A DNA stretch of 64,000 nucleotides, taken from Candidula unifasciata. Taxonomy: Eukaryota; Mollusca; Gastropoda; Stylommatophora; Geomitridae. The notes beneath the pieces were generated by a model that was not told the origin of the DNA, searched no databases, and was given only the letters and a program-made list of their open reading frames with translations. The stretch is taken from the NCBI GenBank assembly GCA_905116865.2, contig CAJHNH020004902.1, positions 152,501 to 216,500 of the forward strand. The letters are read 5' to 3'. Each line of letters starts with the position of its first letter. Position 1 is the first letter of the stretch. Position numbers and translations under genes: made by a program. This document shows, in pieces, positions 49,065 through 61,900 of the stretch.

Positions 49065-49138
<74 letters not shown>
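49065..49138. repeat. (CT)n microsatellite
   Basis: About 36 ct units with one tt slip. Confidence 0.97.
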
Positions 49139-49139
<1 letters not shown>

Positions 49140-49586
49140 AATGGATCCCAGAATCCATACAGGTACGAATCATAACTCAATCAAAAGCCCTTTATCGATG
49201 TGTTCATTATCTAATAGCCCCAATCCTTTTCTCAACACCCATCCATAATTTGTCAGATCCGAAACCACCCACTCTTAATTGTTTCTTACGACAGGCCTGG
49301 TAGATTTGTTTTAATTTCCTTTTCCTCTCTAATGGATGCGCAAAACACAGGGACGAGGATTTGTATTAGGCCTGGTATGTTTCGACAGCAGGTCGTTTCA
49401 ATGACCCCAGCCGCACTGAGACGATTAAGATAATCTCTATACCAAATGTCTGTAGACACCGGGCATTGATATAAAGACAGTTGATCTTCGATAGTGAATA
49501 GACGTCGGGCCCTATATAAAATAAACTTTCATAAAACAGTTTAATGGTATACGATTTGCCGTGATTTTTTTTTTCCTACATGACAA

Positions 49587-49617
<31 letters not shown>

Positions 49618-49815
49618 CACAAAAACGCATAATCAACAGTGCGTTCAATGATATAAAAAGCACGCTAGATTGAAAAAGAAATATTTTAAATCGATAATAT
49701 TGATTTCTATACCTAGGAAAAATTTAAAGAAGAGGTACGTACGAACACGCACAATGACAAATGAGTCCGCTGTGAGTGGCAGATAGAAGATTGTGGAAAA
49801 TCTTCAATGTAAATG
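49139..49815. other. Intergenic, nothing recognised
   Basis: Poly(A) and (AC)n at 49586-49620. No exon or element end was recognised. Confidence 0.4.
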
Positions 49816-49939
49816 GATGTCAATGTTTGATCATTGAAAAGTGTTGGTTTGGATTTTGGGGGAGAATTAATTTGAATCTTTTTCTCCTCCTTCTTTTCCT
49901 TCTCATCATCCCACCCACTTCCGTCTTATTCTTCTTCTT

Positions 49940-50865
49940 CTTTGATTCACGAACCGATATCACAGCACTCCGGGTATTCCCATTAGCACTCCCTGCCCAT
50001 CTGCAGCAGCCAGTGCAGAGTTCCAATACTAATGGTGCCAGTAGCATTCTAATTAAAAGTCCGCTTGCCTGTCCTCTGAGTCTCGAGCATCGACCGGAAC
50101 CCTTCGTCACACCCCTCTGCATCAATCTCACCAGACTGTGGTGATCCATCTGCTCCTCCGAACTGTACATGCTCTCCCATAAGGCATTAACCACGTCTGC
50201 CTTATCATGCATCAGTATTCCACCAAGTTGTGCAGAGCCAGCCAGTCTCTCCCGCTGTTCATTTCCTAACAAAGAAAAAATCAAGAAAATACTCCTCACC
50301 AGTGTCCTCTGCAGGTGAAGCATGCCACTCTGCACAAAGTATGCCTGTCTTGACCCTCCTCAGCATGCTTTCTGATTCAGTTACAATTACGATGTATGTG
50401 TGTGTGTGTGTGTGTGTGTGTTGTGTTGTGTTCTCTATCTAGCGGATAGCTGCAGTGACCGCCTCCACCTCCATTCTAAAGCTGGATGTTGTGGTATCAT
50501 ATCCTAGGCTCTCCTGCACCAAACGTCGACCATTAACTTTTGCTAAAAAGCCCCAAGCACTCCTTTTGCCTCTTGACAATGAATCGTCTGTGTAAATGAT
50601 CAAATCTTCTGAGCGAGCATTATCTTGAATTAATTGCTGAATTTCCACCCCTGTGGCACCTGCTGGCCAGTCTCTGCATTCCCGGCTCAGTGTGATTATG
50701 ACCCTACACAAGTTTGACTGTTCAGGTTGCACTTTGACCCACTCCTCTCACCGCCTAATGTTCTCAAGGATACAAACCTGTCTGATTGTGTCTTCTGCCT
50801 GAGCCATCCATGACTTCCCTCTTATCAGCCGCTGACCCTAACTGCACCCAGAGCTTTGTGCAAAG
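49940..50865 (-). pseudogene. LINE family R copy (RNase H and tail), reverse
   Basis: The minus strand reads RRESRDWPAG-like sequence (SRECRDWPAGATGVEIQQLI), IIYTDDSLSRGKRSAWGFLA and SSFRMEVEAVTAAIR, then after a (tg)n run the end GNEQRERLAGSAQLGGILMH and a tail VLELCTGCCRWAGSANG. YTDDS (first Asp), MEVEAVTA (Glu) and GNEQ...R mark an RNase H domain. A (tg)n at 50396-50432 splits it. The tail here has no minisatellite, unlike the copies at 12.8 and 30 kb. Confidence 0.78.
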
Positions 50866-51768
50866 GGTGATCTGTGTCTGCAGCTACCTTGGGATATGAT
50901 TTCACCTGCAGCACCTTGTACCTACCTGCAACAGTCGGCAAAGCCTCTGACATCCACCCTATCTCTGCAATGATACTTCCCGACTAAAGACACACATACT
51001 TATTGTCGACTGTAGTCAAGTATGAGATCTTCGGGTATGGGCTATTAGTTACAATCTATCCAGCTGTAGTCAACAATCAGTTAACTGGGCATAATATATC
51101 ATTAAACATGTGACAGTCACATACGAATCAAGTCTATGCACATTCCTAAGGATGGATACATTCATCAGGACAACACTTCCATTGAGGGTAAAATGGTCTC
51201 AGTACCTGACAAAAATACGCCACCATTTCTGACAACTTCTAATCGTACCAGTAATGACTGATAAATAATATGGGTGGACAATCATCCTGTCCGGGACCCA
51301 CTAAACCTAACTCCACTTCGCTGCGAGTTAAACCCCACTGAATACACTCCCTCACCGGACTCCTGCTTAGTGATTTATAACAATGGTTGTCATGGACCTC
51401 GTCCCGAGTTGTCTATGGTTCTGTCGTACCTTTGTCACATAACACTGGTGTCACGTGCCTTTATTAGGGTTTCCCCTAATGAACCAAAAAGACACTCTGG
51501 AGTAGTTTAAGATGTTGGCTCGCATTGGTCTAGGCGGTAACCCGCAACGCCAAAGAACATCCAACCTACTTCAACGCTGATGCGGTTCAAATTATGGCAC
51601 TACAGAATCAATCAATATTCCTAGGCGCAACTTCGGCTGACTTCCCCGCTATTTTTAATTGCGCAGACTGGACAGTAATCCAGTGCTAGTCAAATTAACA
51701 CAGTAAACATGAATTACAACAATACAACAGTTACTTCAGACAACGTGAGAACTGTGAACTGCTTTACT

Positions 51769-51837
<69 letters not shown>

Positions 51838-52747
51838 ATGTAATCCGTGCAACACAAGTAAGAATGTAAAGGAATTAATTCAGCAACACAACCGATAAGG
51901 AAGGAAACAATACTCTACTCCTGATGGACTCCTGGTCTGTCCCTAGCTGCAGAAAGTATCATCATTGCTAAACTGTGAAATTTTGGACCTAGGTAACGGG
52001 CACTTGGTGTTAAGAGTGACTGCAATTGCTGGCGACCACAACTTATCTATCTAGGACGCCCTGTTCATCTGAACAGGTGGTTCTTTCAACAGTGGGCCTT
52101 AATAAGCAGGTAATAAGTTTTGTGAATTAAATAATAAACACAATGTAAAATAGTCTCTGGAGTCTGACACAAGACTTGAGTACTTGTATGTGAAGTACTA
52201 TAGTGTTTAAAGTATATGGTAATGTATTCAAGGAGAAAGTTCCTTGTTACTGTTGAAATGTTCTATTTTAGACTCTATGCTACCCTCTGGTCGTGGCAGT
52301 TGTTGGCACAATGACCACATAAAAAGCTCCTGTGTCAAACTGAGGACACAAGCTGATGGTGATTATCAAAGAACAGCAGACAGTTGTCATCTCATGGAGC
52401 CACTGCCATTGGTGTGATTTGATCTGTCCCCACTCTGTCCACACTCAGCAGACGCTACTTGGTCCTTGTGTGAAGTTCAATTACATAGGAAAAAGCTATA
52501 CGGAAGCGGTATGAGTTCAGACCCGGTTACTATCCATGGGAACGTGACAGGAGCGAGAGGTGCTCTCTTAAGCCCTCATTGTCTTTGTTTCAGATAGGGA
52601 TACACACGACTCCTGGGACGACTGCCATTTGTTATATCTTTCTGTGCATTAAAGATTGTTACGTGCTCTGTAGGTGTTTGGGTTTAGTGTGTTTTGGATA
52701 AGGTTATCTATCAACAATACGAGCCATGTGCCGTTACGGCAGACATA

Positions 52748-52787
<40 letters not shown>

Positions 52788-53430
52788 TTTTCCTCCCACC
52801 TTTATTGTATACCCAAGTGGCTTCCAGTGCAAAGATATCCTAGATTAATTGTTCTCAGATGTTCTCAATGTGTGTCTTATCCAACGCCAGCGTTTTTTTC
52901 TTCACCTCTCGATTCATCCAAATTAATGATTCTGTCACACCATTAAATTCCCTCTATTCTGCGCTGGCACCAGTTAGTGATTGTTTGTAGTATTTGGTTT
53001 GATTGTTCTCTGTGTTGTTCCTATACGGTAGGTTACATGTCGTTATTCTGCTAGTAGGGAGGAATTTAAATACATGTAATTTTTGTATTAACACTTTTAT
53101 GTCATTAGAATCGACGCAAGTAGATTAAATTAACTTCAATTAAAATATTAATTGGTGTGTTACTGGATGTATCAGGGAAGCAAATATTAGTGATACAGTA
53201 CTTACCATGCATGTCATAAGAGAGACTGAATTTGGTTTCAGCCTGTGGTTGGCTATTTCCTCCCGTAAAACAATATAGCCACAAACACCATTTAATTATG
53301 AATATTTTAACAAGTAAAAATAAGATAACCAAGATTAGCTTACTTATGTTTTGTTATCACAATCGACGTCACTGCACATTGGGCATTCACATGCTTAGTC
53401 CTCAGATGGAGCAGCCATTCAAGGTATTTC
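50866..53430. other. 2.5 kb with no gene recognised; (CA)n and (GT)n runs
   Basis: (CA)n at about 51769-51836 and (GT)n at about 52750-52787. The sequence has balanced composition and little repeat character otherwise, but no frame shows a domain or paired splice sites that I can support. Confidence 0.5.
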
Positions 53431-53434
53431 TACT

Positions 53435-53655
53435 AAGTTCCCATGAGAGTTTGCTTATATTATCTCCTATCTCAGTCTCAAAGGCGGCATAGACGTGCTT
53501 CATCACGCTTTACTCCTATGTCACATAATCACGTTAGCATCAGAGATTGGTTGTTAACCACTGGCCCAGCCCGTACAGCGTTGGTGATCTCTGCTCTGTC
53601 CATGCTTCTACCAATATGCACAGGTACATTGCTTGCCAGTTGGTCCGAGAAGCAG
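53435..53655 (-). pseudogene. LINE family R tail fragment, reverse
   Basis: The minus strand reads NVPVHIGRSMDRAEITNAVR and AGPVVNNQSLMLT, matching PTRVGRSMDRADIVNVVRTG at 12086-12160. The fragment ends at the (GAA)n run that follows. Confidence 0.65.
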
Positions 53656-53863
53656 AAGAAGAAGAAGAAGAAGAAGAAGAAGAAGAAGAAGAAGAAGAAG
53701 AAGAAGAAGAAGAAGAAGAAGAAGAAGAAGAAGAAGAAGAAGAAGAAGAAGAAGAAAAAGAAGAAGAAGAAGAAGAAGAAGAAGAAGAAAAAGAAGAAGA
53801 AGAAGAAGAAGAAGAAGAAGAAGAAGAAGAAGAAGAAGAAGAAGAAGAAGAAGAAGAAGAAGA
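53655..53863. repeat. (GAA)n microsatellite
   Basis: About 69 gaa units with three gaaaaa interruptions, then (gtg)n. Open in all frames; not coding. Confidence 0.98.
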
Positions 53864-54264
53864 TGTGGTGGTGGTGGTGATAATGGAAGTAGAAGTGGTA
53901 GTATGATTCCCGTGCCTCCATATAGACAAGAATAAAATTAGAGCATGGAAAGCGAAACACTAACAAACGTAGTAGCAGCAACAACAGCGAGTAGATAAAA
54001 TGTAATAAACAATACAGACAATGTATTGATTGGAACTCTTAGAAAGAAGTAGACAGATAGAAGAACATACTAGACAACATACAAATCGTAAGCTACAGTT
54101 ACCGTGCCGGGGATCTAACCGGTCACCTTGCGTGCGCAAGTAGAGAGAAGGAAGATGAAGAATCAAGGGGATGATGAGAAGGAGGGGGACGGAAAGGACG
54201 ATGATGAGGAAGTCAATCACTAACCTGAGAACAACCCTCCCATGAAGCAAGGGACACCACCCAA

Positions 54265-55568
54265 CAGGGTTGCCATATTGGCACTTTTTATGCCAGATTT
54301 TACAAATTTGGCATACTTCAAATTAAACTTGCATAAGTTAATGAACTGGCATATTTTGGCATATTTAGGATTTTCCTTGCTTTTCATATAAAGATGCGAT
54401 CACATTTGCTTCATGGTTCCTGTTAGAAACACGCAGATTTACAAAAAGCAATGTAGACTTACGGTTAACATCTTTGTTTTAGTTTGACTTTGTTGTGATG
54501 TCCTATTACGGAATAAGGGAGATTCGCACCATTTCTTGTTGTATTTGTTGTCTTCCAAAACGGATCGTGACTACGATAAACAAAGGCCCTCTGTAATTTA
54601 TGTTAATGTACTAAAATAAATGTGGGATATAAAATCAAAACCCACCACTGATACCAAGTGATTCAGACTGTTCAGAAACTACTTGAGGACAGAAAATAGA
54701 GAGGATATAGACCTAGTTCTATCTGTGTTTATTACTTTTACCAATGGCCACGTCATCCAAAAAATGGAAAGCATATTATGACATCGCAAGTATAATAATA
54801 GTAACTGAATGAAAACATACCCACGGCTCAAAAGATCTTCAGACGAAGCAGAGGCAGCATAGTGCAAACTGTGTCTTTGCACTGTTGCACCAAGAATTAG
54901 TAGCATATCAGTTCACGAAAAATCCGAAAAAATGCAGGATGAAAACTCTGTCAAAAAGACAGTCACAGCTTATTACTACAATGAATCCTAGGCAAAGTTC
55001 ACGAAAAATCCGAAAACAATTCAGGATAAATACTCTGTCAAAAAAGACAGTTACAGCTTATTACTACAATGACTCCAAGGCAAAATAACGATAGCATGCA
55101 TGCATGCATGCATGCATAAAGTTAAAGGAAGAAGAGTTGCAACCTGCTGTAGGCATGACCTGCCATTGTGCAATACGCACAATTGATCATCTAAGTGAAA
55201 TCACAAGAGCACATGGTCGGGGGAGTACATTGGAGCACATACAGTTACATATAACTAAATTTTCCTGCCAAATTAAAAAATATAATATCGTCTGCGCTTA
55301 AGGATGGCCTTTATTGATGATTTTCGGAACAAGAAATATGCCATCATTATAGATGAGTTGCAAAGACTTCCTCCCATCTGAAAAAATGCTTTAAGATTTT
55401 AAATCCGAAAAGGTTTTCACTGTATCTTCCACTGGTTCCAGTGAGGATGAATTCAATCCAGAGCTTTTGATGTGAAGTGAGTACAAAGTTACACTTTATT
55501 TGGCATTTCTCTATCACATATTGGGTAATGGTTTGGCATAAAAGGGAGTTTTATATTTGGCAACCCTG
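54265..55568 (+). mobile_element. Complete but inactive hAT element with 8-bp target-site duplication
   Basis: It starts cagggttgccatattggcac and ends ttatatttggcaaccctg, giving an inverted terminal CAGGGTTGCCA, followed inward by tggcataaaa-like repeats. It is flanked on both sides by ccacccaa (54257-54264 and 55569-55576), the 8-bp duplication expected of hAT elements. Inside are pieces of a transposase: GSTLEHIQLHITKFSCQIKK and, after a stop, FRNKKYAIIIDEL, matching the region that leads into the first catalytic Asp of hAT transposases. The element lies 183 bases upstream of the GM2-activator-like start codon. Confidence 0.85.
54905..55095. repeat. ~95-bp tandem duplication within the hAT element
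   Basis: The block ttcacgaaaaatccgaaaaa ... gtcaaaaagacagtcacagc ... ttattactacaatga occurs at about 54912-54990 and again at about 54998-55072 with few changes. A (catg)n run follows at 55094-55117. Confidence 0.85.
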
Positions 55569-55750
55569 CCACCCAAGCTTTTCCCATCACGTGACACAGC
55601 AGCCAGTCACGTGAATCTCACTTGCAAAAGTGGCCGCTGACGACCAAAACACGATCATCTAAACCTCTTGCTGTTTTCTTCTCGAAATTCATTCTTCCAG
55701 CTTCACATTCATTCACTTCTGCTGTTATCAACTTGAAAATATCCACCATT

Positions 55751-55984
55751 ATGAGTTTGTACAGTTTAAAGTCTATGTTAATTGTGGTTTTGTTGGTTGT
55801 AGCCGCTAGAAGTGGTGTGGACGGATTCAAGTTCCCTGACAGGTTGGGAAGAGTTGTGGAGGAGGAGCTGAAAGATCATCTACCCGTCGATTTTGTGAAG
55901 AAGTGGACACGACTTAGCCCTGCTGTAAAACATATGGCTATTGACTTGCCGCTGACTGAGATTTTACCGCAAGAAAAGAAACAG
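55751..55984 (+). CDS. GM2A-like: GM2A-like exon 1: signal peptide and N-terminal lead
   Basis: ATG at 55751 is the first in frame (context ccaccattATGA). It reads MSLYSLKSMLIVVLLVVAAR, then GVDGFKFPDRLGRVVEEELK and ends LPQEKKQ at the donor gtcagt, phase 0. The frame has no in-frame stop for 130 bases upstream, so a longer start without ATG is formally open but unlikely. Confidence 0.88.
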
Positions 55985-58900
55985 GTCAGTCCTGATGGCT
56001 CTGTTGTGTTGTGGTTAATCCGTTTTGTTATTTGGAAATAATTACTGGAGTATTTTAGTATTCACTTTCAAGTTAATTAATGATGACAGACAGTGCAGGG
56101 TCTTCTCGACTTACGACTAAGTTCTGTTCCGACTAACAGGTTGTAAGTCGAATTTATATTTTTTGAACACTATTATAAAATTGTACATAAAACAGAAAAA
56201 ATGAATTCGATCTTTGTCACAATGACGATAATGGGCTATCCTCCGAATAACGGTCCTAAATTATCTACGCAGAAAATGAACCCGAACAGAGCCTCAGTCA
56301 TATCTAAAATTTGCATTTCTTTTGTGGCGAATCATCTGTGTCAAAAGTAGGGTTAATTGCGCACGAAATTTTCGCGAAACGCAACAGATTTTTTTCCCGA
56401 CGATTAAACGGCGGCAAAACTAGGATTAACTACGGATGAAAACCATTTGCGAAACGCAAGAATACACCCGATAGGGCTATCCTACGGCAAGGCCTCAGTT
56501 ATATGTAAGTTGCGAACCACTTTCCGGCGACTAAAGTGACACCTTCGAGAGTATCCCCCGCGCGACACGGAGTGGGCTAAACTTGACGGTTGGAACTCAC
56601 GAGCAGCAGCTACCGCTTCTCCTGCAGCTTCCTCCATTGTATTTGCTCGTGAGTCCTAGCCATCTAGTTTAGCCCCTTCTGCGCGTAGCCGCGCGGGGAT
56701 ACTTTTGTAGGTGGCACTATAGTCGCCAGAAAAAAAGTCGTACAATTTACATGAGCTACTTCTTCCGTCGCAAGTACAGGCGTGGTCACATTCGCCACGA
56801 TCACTGGGTTGTCGGGCTAGTGGAGCGCCATAGTGGCCGCTGCTGGTTTGAAGTTGTCCCGAGGCGAGATGCGCGTACATAAGACCGCGTCATTACTGAT
56901 CACGTGTTGCCCGGAATGAGAATTGTGACTGACGCTCGGCGAGGCTAGAGCAACATTGGGAAATTAAAGCATGGCATTTACGACCACGCCATATTTAGCG
57001 GAGTTCCAAAGGCAGCACAGCAAGATATTCGGACACTATTTGCAACTTCTGTGCCACAATTTTCACATATAAAGCATTTAATTATCGGTAAGTAGTAGAC
57101 TTCCCCTTTTTCCCCATACTATTCGTTCCTTATATTTTCCGAGTTACAACTTTTAAATCATTGTAGGGAATGACGTAATGAGGCTCTGTTCGGGTTCATT
57201 TTCTGCGTAGATAATTTAGGACCGTTATTCGGAGGGTAGCCCGATAATGTAATCGCTCATGATGTGAAAAATACACACTGTGTATACTCTGTTGCATCAG
57301 TTGTGGTACCATTTTTACCCCAACCAGTGTTATCTTTCTTTCTTGACTTTTGTGTGTGTGTAGTGGTAAGGTAAGTCAGTAAGTGCAGATATCAGTACAC
57401 AATATTGATAGCTGAAAATGCAAATGATGATCTACAAGAATTATTGGACATTGGCACTTATGGTGAAAAAGAGCGCAAAAAAAGGTCTGTACTTGAACAT
57501 AAAGAAAACTGAGGTTATGTTTATATCAAAGAAAAATACCACAGTATGATATTAGAATAGAAGGTACTAAAAAGTTCATTTAAAAGGAGACCCAAAAAAT
57601 CAAATATCCAGGTAGTCATAACATCAGACGGAAGATGTGTGTCAGAAGTTTGGTTGTCTTCCGTATAACGGTCCCAAATTATCGAGGCAGAAAATATACC
57701 CTAACAGGGCCCAGTCATGTGACGCGCACTTCCGGGGACTATAACTGCACCGCTGAGAGTATTCCCCCGCCTCATGAGCGGGTCCACCAGTCTGTCGTAT
57801 TTGTTGTCCACCAGTCTGTCGTATGTGTTGTCCACCAGTCTGTCGTATAATTTGTCCACTAGTCTGTCATATGTATTGTACACCAGTCTGTCGTATGATT
57901 TGTCCACCAGTCTGTCGTATGATTTGTCCACTAGTCTGTCGTATGTGTTGTCCACCAGTATGTCGTATGATTTGTCCACCAATCTGTCATATGTTTTGTG
58001 CATAAGTCTGTCATATGATTTGTGCACAAGTCAGTCCTATGATTTGCCCACAAATCTGTCGTTTGATTTGTCCACAAATCTGTCGTTTGATTTGTGCACT
58101 CAGCAACAGTCTTCACATCCTGTATTTACCACATTTTAGAGAGCTGTCGTAGAGGAGGCCACTCTGTCATCCGCTCCTGTTTGTCTACTACTTATTTGCA
58201 TTTATTTGTTTAGTTGGAAAGTATTAAGCTAACACACAAAAATATTGTTTATTCAAATATTGTTTTCTCCATTTGACAGACAGTTCAGGCAACCCCTAAG
58301 GTCAAAGACGTTGGGTTCAGCTGGAAATCATGTGGCCCTGCGGATCAGCTTGTGGAAATCCGCAACTTGACAATCTCCCCATCACCGCTGTTCTTTCCTG
58401 GCCCATTGACTTTTGGCTTTGATATTCTGTTCCATGATTCAATCCCTGAAGATGCCAGAGTGTCAGTGAGTAGGCAATGTCATATTTCTTTTTTATTTGT
58501 ATGTGTTTTTGTGTGTGGATGAGTTAAGAACCAGTATTATAGCACACAGGACATTTTCAGAAGCACTCTGTCTCCCACCTTCAACAGCAGGCGTATAGTT
58601 CCAGTTCTGATCATACAAGTAACATTCTAATTGTATGTCTGTGTCACCCTTCTCTGAGTGGTAAGCATCGACCAGATTCCCTGGTCACTCCTTGCTGACC
58701 ATTCTCTTCAGATCATGACTTTACGCCTCCGGACTGTTTACTCGTTTCCAGAGGGTCTTGATGACAGCGCTAATGGAGAAGGGTGTCTGTCCTTGGTTGG
58801 TGAATGGATAACACCTGTTTTGTATTCTTAACTGTAGCTCTCCGCCTGGGTTCATAAACCTCCGAACCAATTATAGCCCCAGGACTATCACAGGGATTGG

Positions 58901-61900
58901 CATTTTCACCTATGCTGTTCAGTGTGTTTATGAGCAAGATTGCGGAACTGAAAACACCAGGAGTTGGTAGAATATTGACATTCGTAGATGACATTTTCAC
59001 ATATAGGCAGGGTAGAGACTGGAATCAAATTGCTCAAGAGTTACCGACAAAAGTAGATAAGGTAATCAACTGGTGTACAGAGGTGAGTGCTGTAATCAAC
59101 CCAAAAAAGGCAATCATCCTTTGGTGTTCTTTAGACAATAGGATTGTTAGAGCTGATTTTCCAAGACTCTAAATAAATGACAGGGACATCAAGAGAGACA
59201 GCAGACTGTGGTACCTGCGAATCGCCTTTGACAGAAGCTTGTCTTTCAGGGATCACATAGAAGTTTTTGTGTCAAAGGCCCAAAAATGTCCTAATGCACT
59301 ACAGATTATGGCAGTGATGGACATGGAGAAGAGAATGCTGTTCACACTTTGCTGCTCACTGTCTCGAAGAGTAAGCTAGAAAAACTGGAACGCATACAGA
59401 ATGAAGCTGTGCGACTGATCCTGGGTTGTACAAGAGACACCCCGATTGTGTGCATGCGATACATCCTTGCATTGCTGACTAATGCAGATAGACTAGAGGT
59501 GCTGCAGGCTAATTCATACCTCAGAGTAGCTGCAGACAGGGAACAGCCTCTGTATGTAGATTTGGATGCAGTTGAGCATCAGAGGCTGAAAAGGGAAAAT
59601 CATGGATGGCTCAAGCAGAAGACACAATAAGACAAGTATGCCTGCTGAAGAACATTGGGCAAGGAGAGGAGTGAGTCAGAGTACCAGCGAAAAAGTGTGA
59701 CCTATGTAGGGTCATATGATCATATTAGGCCGGGAGTTTAGGGTTAGGGGGTAGGGTTACTGAGGTGGAAGTCCACAGTTGATTCACGAGAATTCTCGTC
59801 CAGGTGATCTAATTATCTACGAAGATAGTTCTGTGTGGAGAGGGAAGAGAAATGCCTAGGGTTTGGTCACGAAAGCCAATGGATGATCTTTAGTGCAGGA
59901 CAGCCTGGCATTTAATACCACAATATCTAGCATGAGAGTGGAGGTGGAGGCAGTCACTGCAGCTTGCTGGTCGCTAGATAACAAGATATTTACAATGTTG
60001 TAATTGAAACGGACTCTGAAGCATGCTGAAAAAGGTGAAAACAGGATTGCTTCGAGCAGAGTGGCATGCTTTACTTGCAAGAGTGAGCACACTTTTGATA
60101 TTTTCTCCTGGCTATGCCTGCATGGTGTGGAATGAACAGGCAGACAGATTGGCTGGATCTGCACCGCTAGCTGATGAATTGATACATGACATGGCAGATG
60201 TGGTCAGAGCCCTTTGTGAACAAGTAACCAATTCAGAAGAGAATCCAGATTATTATGGGCCGGAGAGAATGTTGCACCTCGGTGTGACTAGAAGGTTCGG
60301 CCGGCACACTACACATAGAGGAAAGGCAAGACGGAGATACAAGCAGACTACAACCGGCAATACTAGTATTGGAACTCTGCGCTGGCTGCTGAGAATGGGG
60401 ACGGAGCACATATGTGAATGCCCCAGGTGCTGTGATGTTATTTCTTGACTCCCCCGTGTGGGTTCCGGGGCCTCCCCAAAGGCATGTCGTAAGAGTCGTC
60501 TAATTTGGGAGCTTCCTTTGAAGTCAGAGTGCATCTGCCGGAGAGGCAAGGAACCAACAGTCTGTATTCAGGAGAATGAGATCTGTAAAACTGATGCACA
60601 CGCAACACTCAGGTTCTGGAGCAGGACGGCAGTTCAGTAGTGGACGAGCAACCAGAACCTTTTACAGCTGGTGAACGCGAAGAAGAAGAAGTAGATTTCT
60701 TGACTCAGGTCAACTCCTAAAGGGTCCTTATAACATCTAGCTTGTCATGCATCAGTTTACCGCCAAGTGGTGCAGTACCAGCCAATCTATCTGGCTTCAT
60801 TTCTCAACACATTGACGTAGCCTGGAGAAAATTTCCAGTGCACTAACTACCTGAGACCTCGGAAGTGATGCTTGCCGCATGACTAGGTGTGTAGATCCAG
60901 GTGGGGGAGGTTAAGTGCAGGTTTAATGATCTCAGCTTGATTCTTCTCAGGATAGAAACAGACTGCTGTATGGTTGGTTATCCATGTGTCATCTCTGTAT
61001 GACATATCCTTGTGACATCTTCTTAACTCTTGTGACATAGTATGACATGTAAATTTATGTTATACATGCAGATTTGCTCTCTTCCATTTTATCCCAGGCA
61101 GTCCCTTAATATCATGGAATGAATCCAGTCCAGCACCTTTGGCTTTTCTTAAGTGTTCACTTTAGGGTTTCTCTTAGATGTCCATGTGTTTCCTGTTTCA
61201 GTACCTGTTTGATGGTTATCTGCTTGATTCTTAGGATACACATTCTACTGTAATCCACGTGGCGTCTCCATATGAAATTTTCAAAGCTGCTGTGACATAA
61301 CATTTAACATTTATGTTTTACAGTCAGATATGCTGCTGGAATACAGTGGACGGACAGGAACCTGGGTGAAGATCCCATGTATCGGCCAACTGGGGTCTTG
61401 CACCTATGAGGATGTCTGCTCAATGTCCCAGGCCATTGTTTGCCCTGATGAACTCAAGAAGAGGGGGATCCCTTGTACATGTCCTATTGCCAAGGTTGGT
61501 ATGATCCAGTTAGAAGTATGCCTGTTGATCCCTTTTACAGCTAGGAAATATGGTACATATGTTTTTTTGTTTGTTTTATAAGAGTACAGTAAAAACTTTG
61601 AATAACTGACAATGTCCGGACCAAGGCTGTCCATGGATCAACAACATTAAAGACACTCCGCCTTCACGGCCTGACAATAGCCAGTGGCAGCCAGCGTGCA
61701 CTGGATCACAAATTATTCCTCCCCACGATGCCTAACGGCAGAAGTGGTTTATGATAATGAAAGGTTAAGAAGAAGAAAACTGTGCAGTATGTTGTTTGTG
61801 TCTGCTTTGTTCAAATTCATTTTTTTTTTTGTGCACACCTTTTTTTCCCCTCTGCTGTTTGTCATTCTGATAATATGCCCCATCCATTCCGGCCTGTTAG

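Larger units (their letters stand above)
56234..57241 (+). mobile_element. Merlin DNA transposon, complete ends, 8-bp target-site duplication
   Basis: Left end ggctatcctccgaataacgg and right end ccgttattcggagggtagcc are inverted repeats that match over about 65 bases with very few differences. Both sides are flanked by cgataatg (56226-56233 and 57242-57249). Inside (56733-57040) is a broken ISXO2-like transposase, the type that defines Merlin elements. The 1008-bp element lies in intron 1 of the GM2A-like gene. Next to the left end, a duplicated inner block (cctcagttatatgtaagttg...) shows internal rearrangement. Confidence 0.85.

Noticed and set aside
50866..53430. Host exons in the longest low-repeat interval
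   Set aside because: No frame longer than about 85 codons with a recognisable motif and no paired splice sites; left as unannotated.
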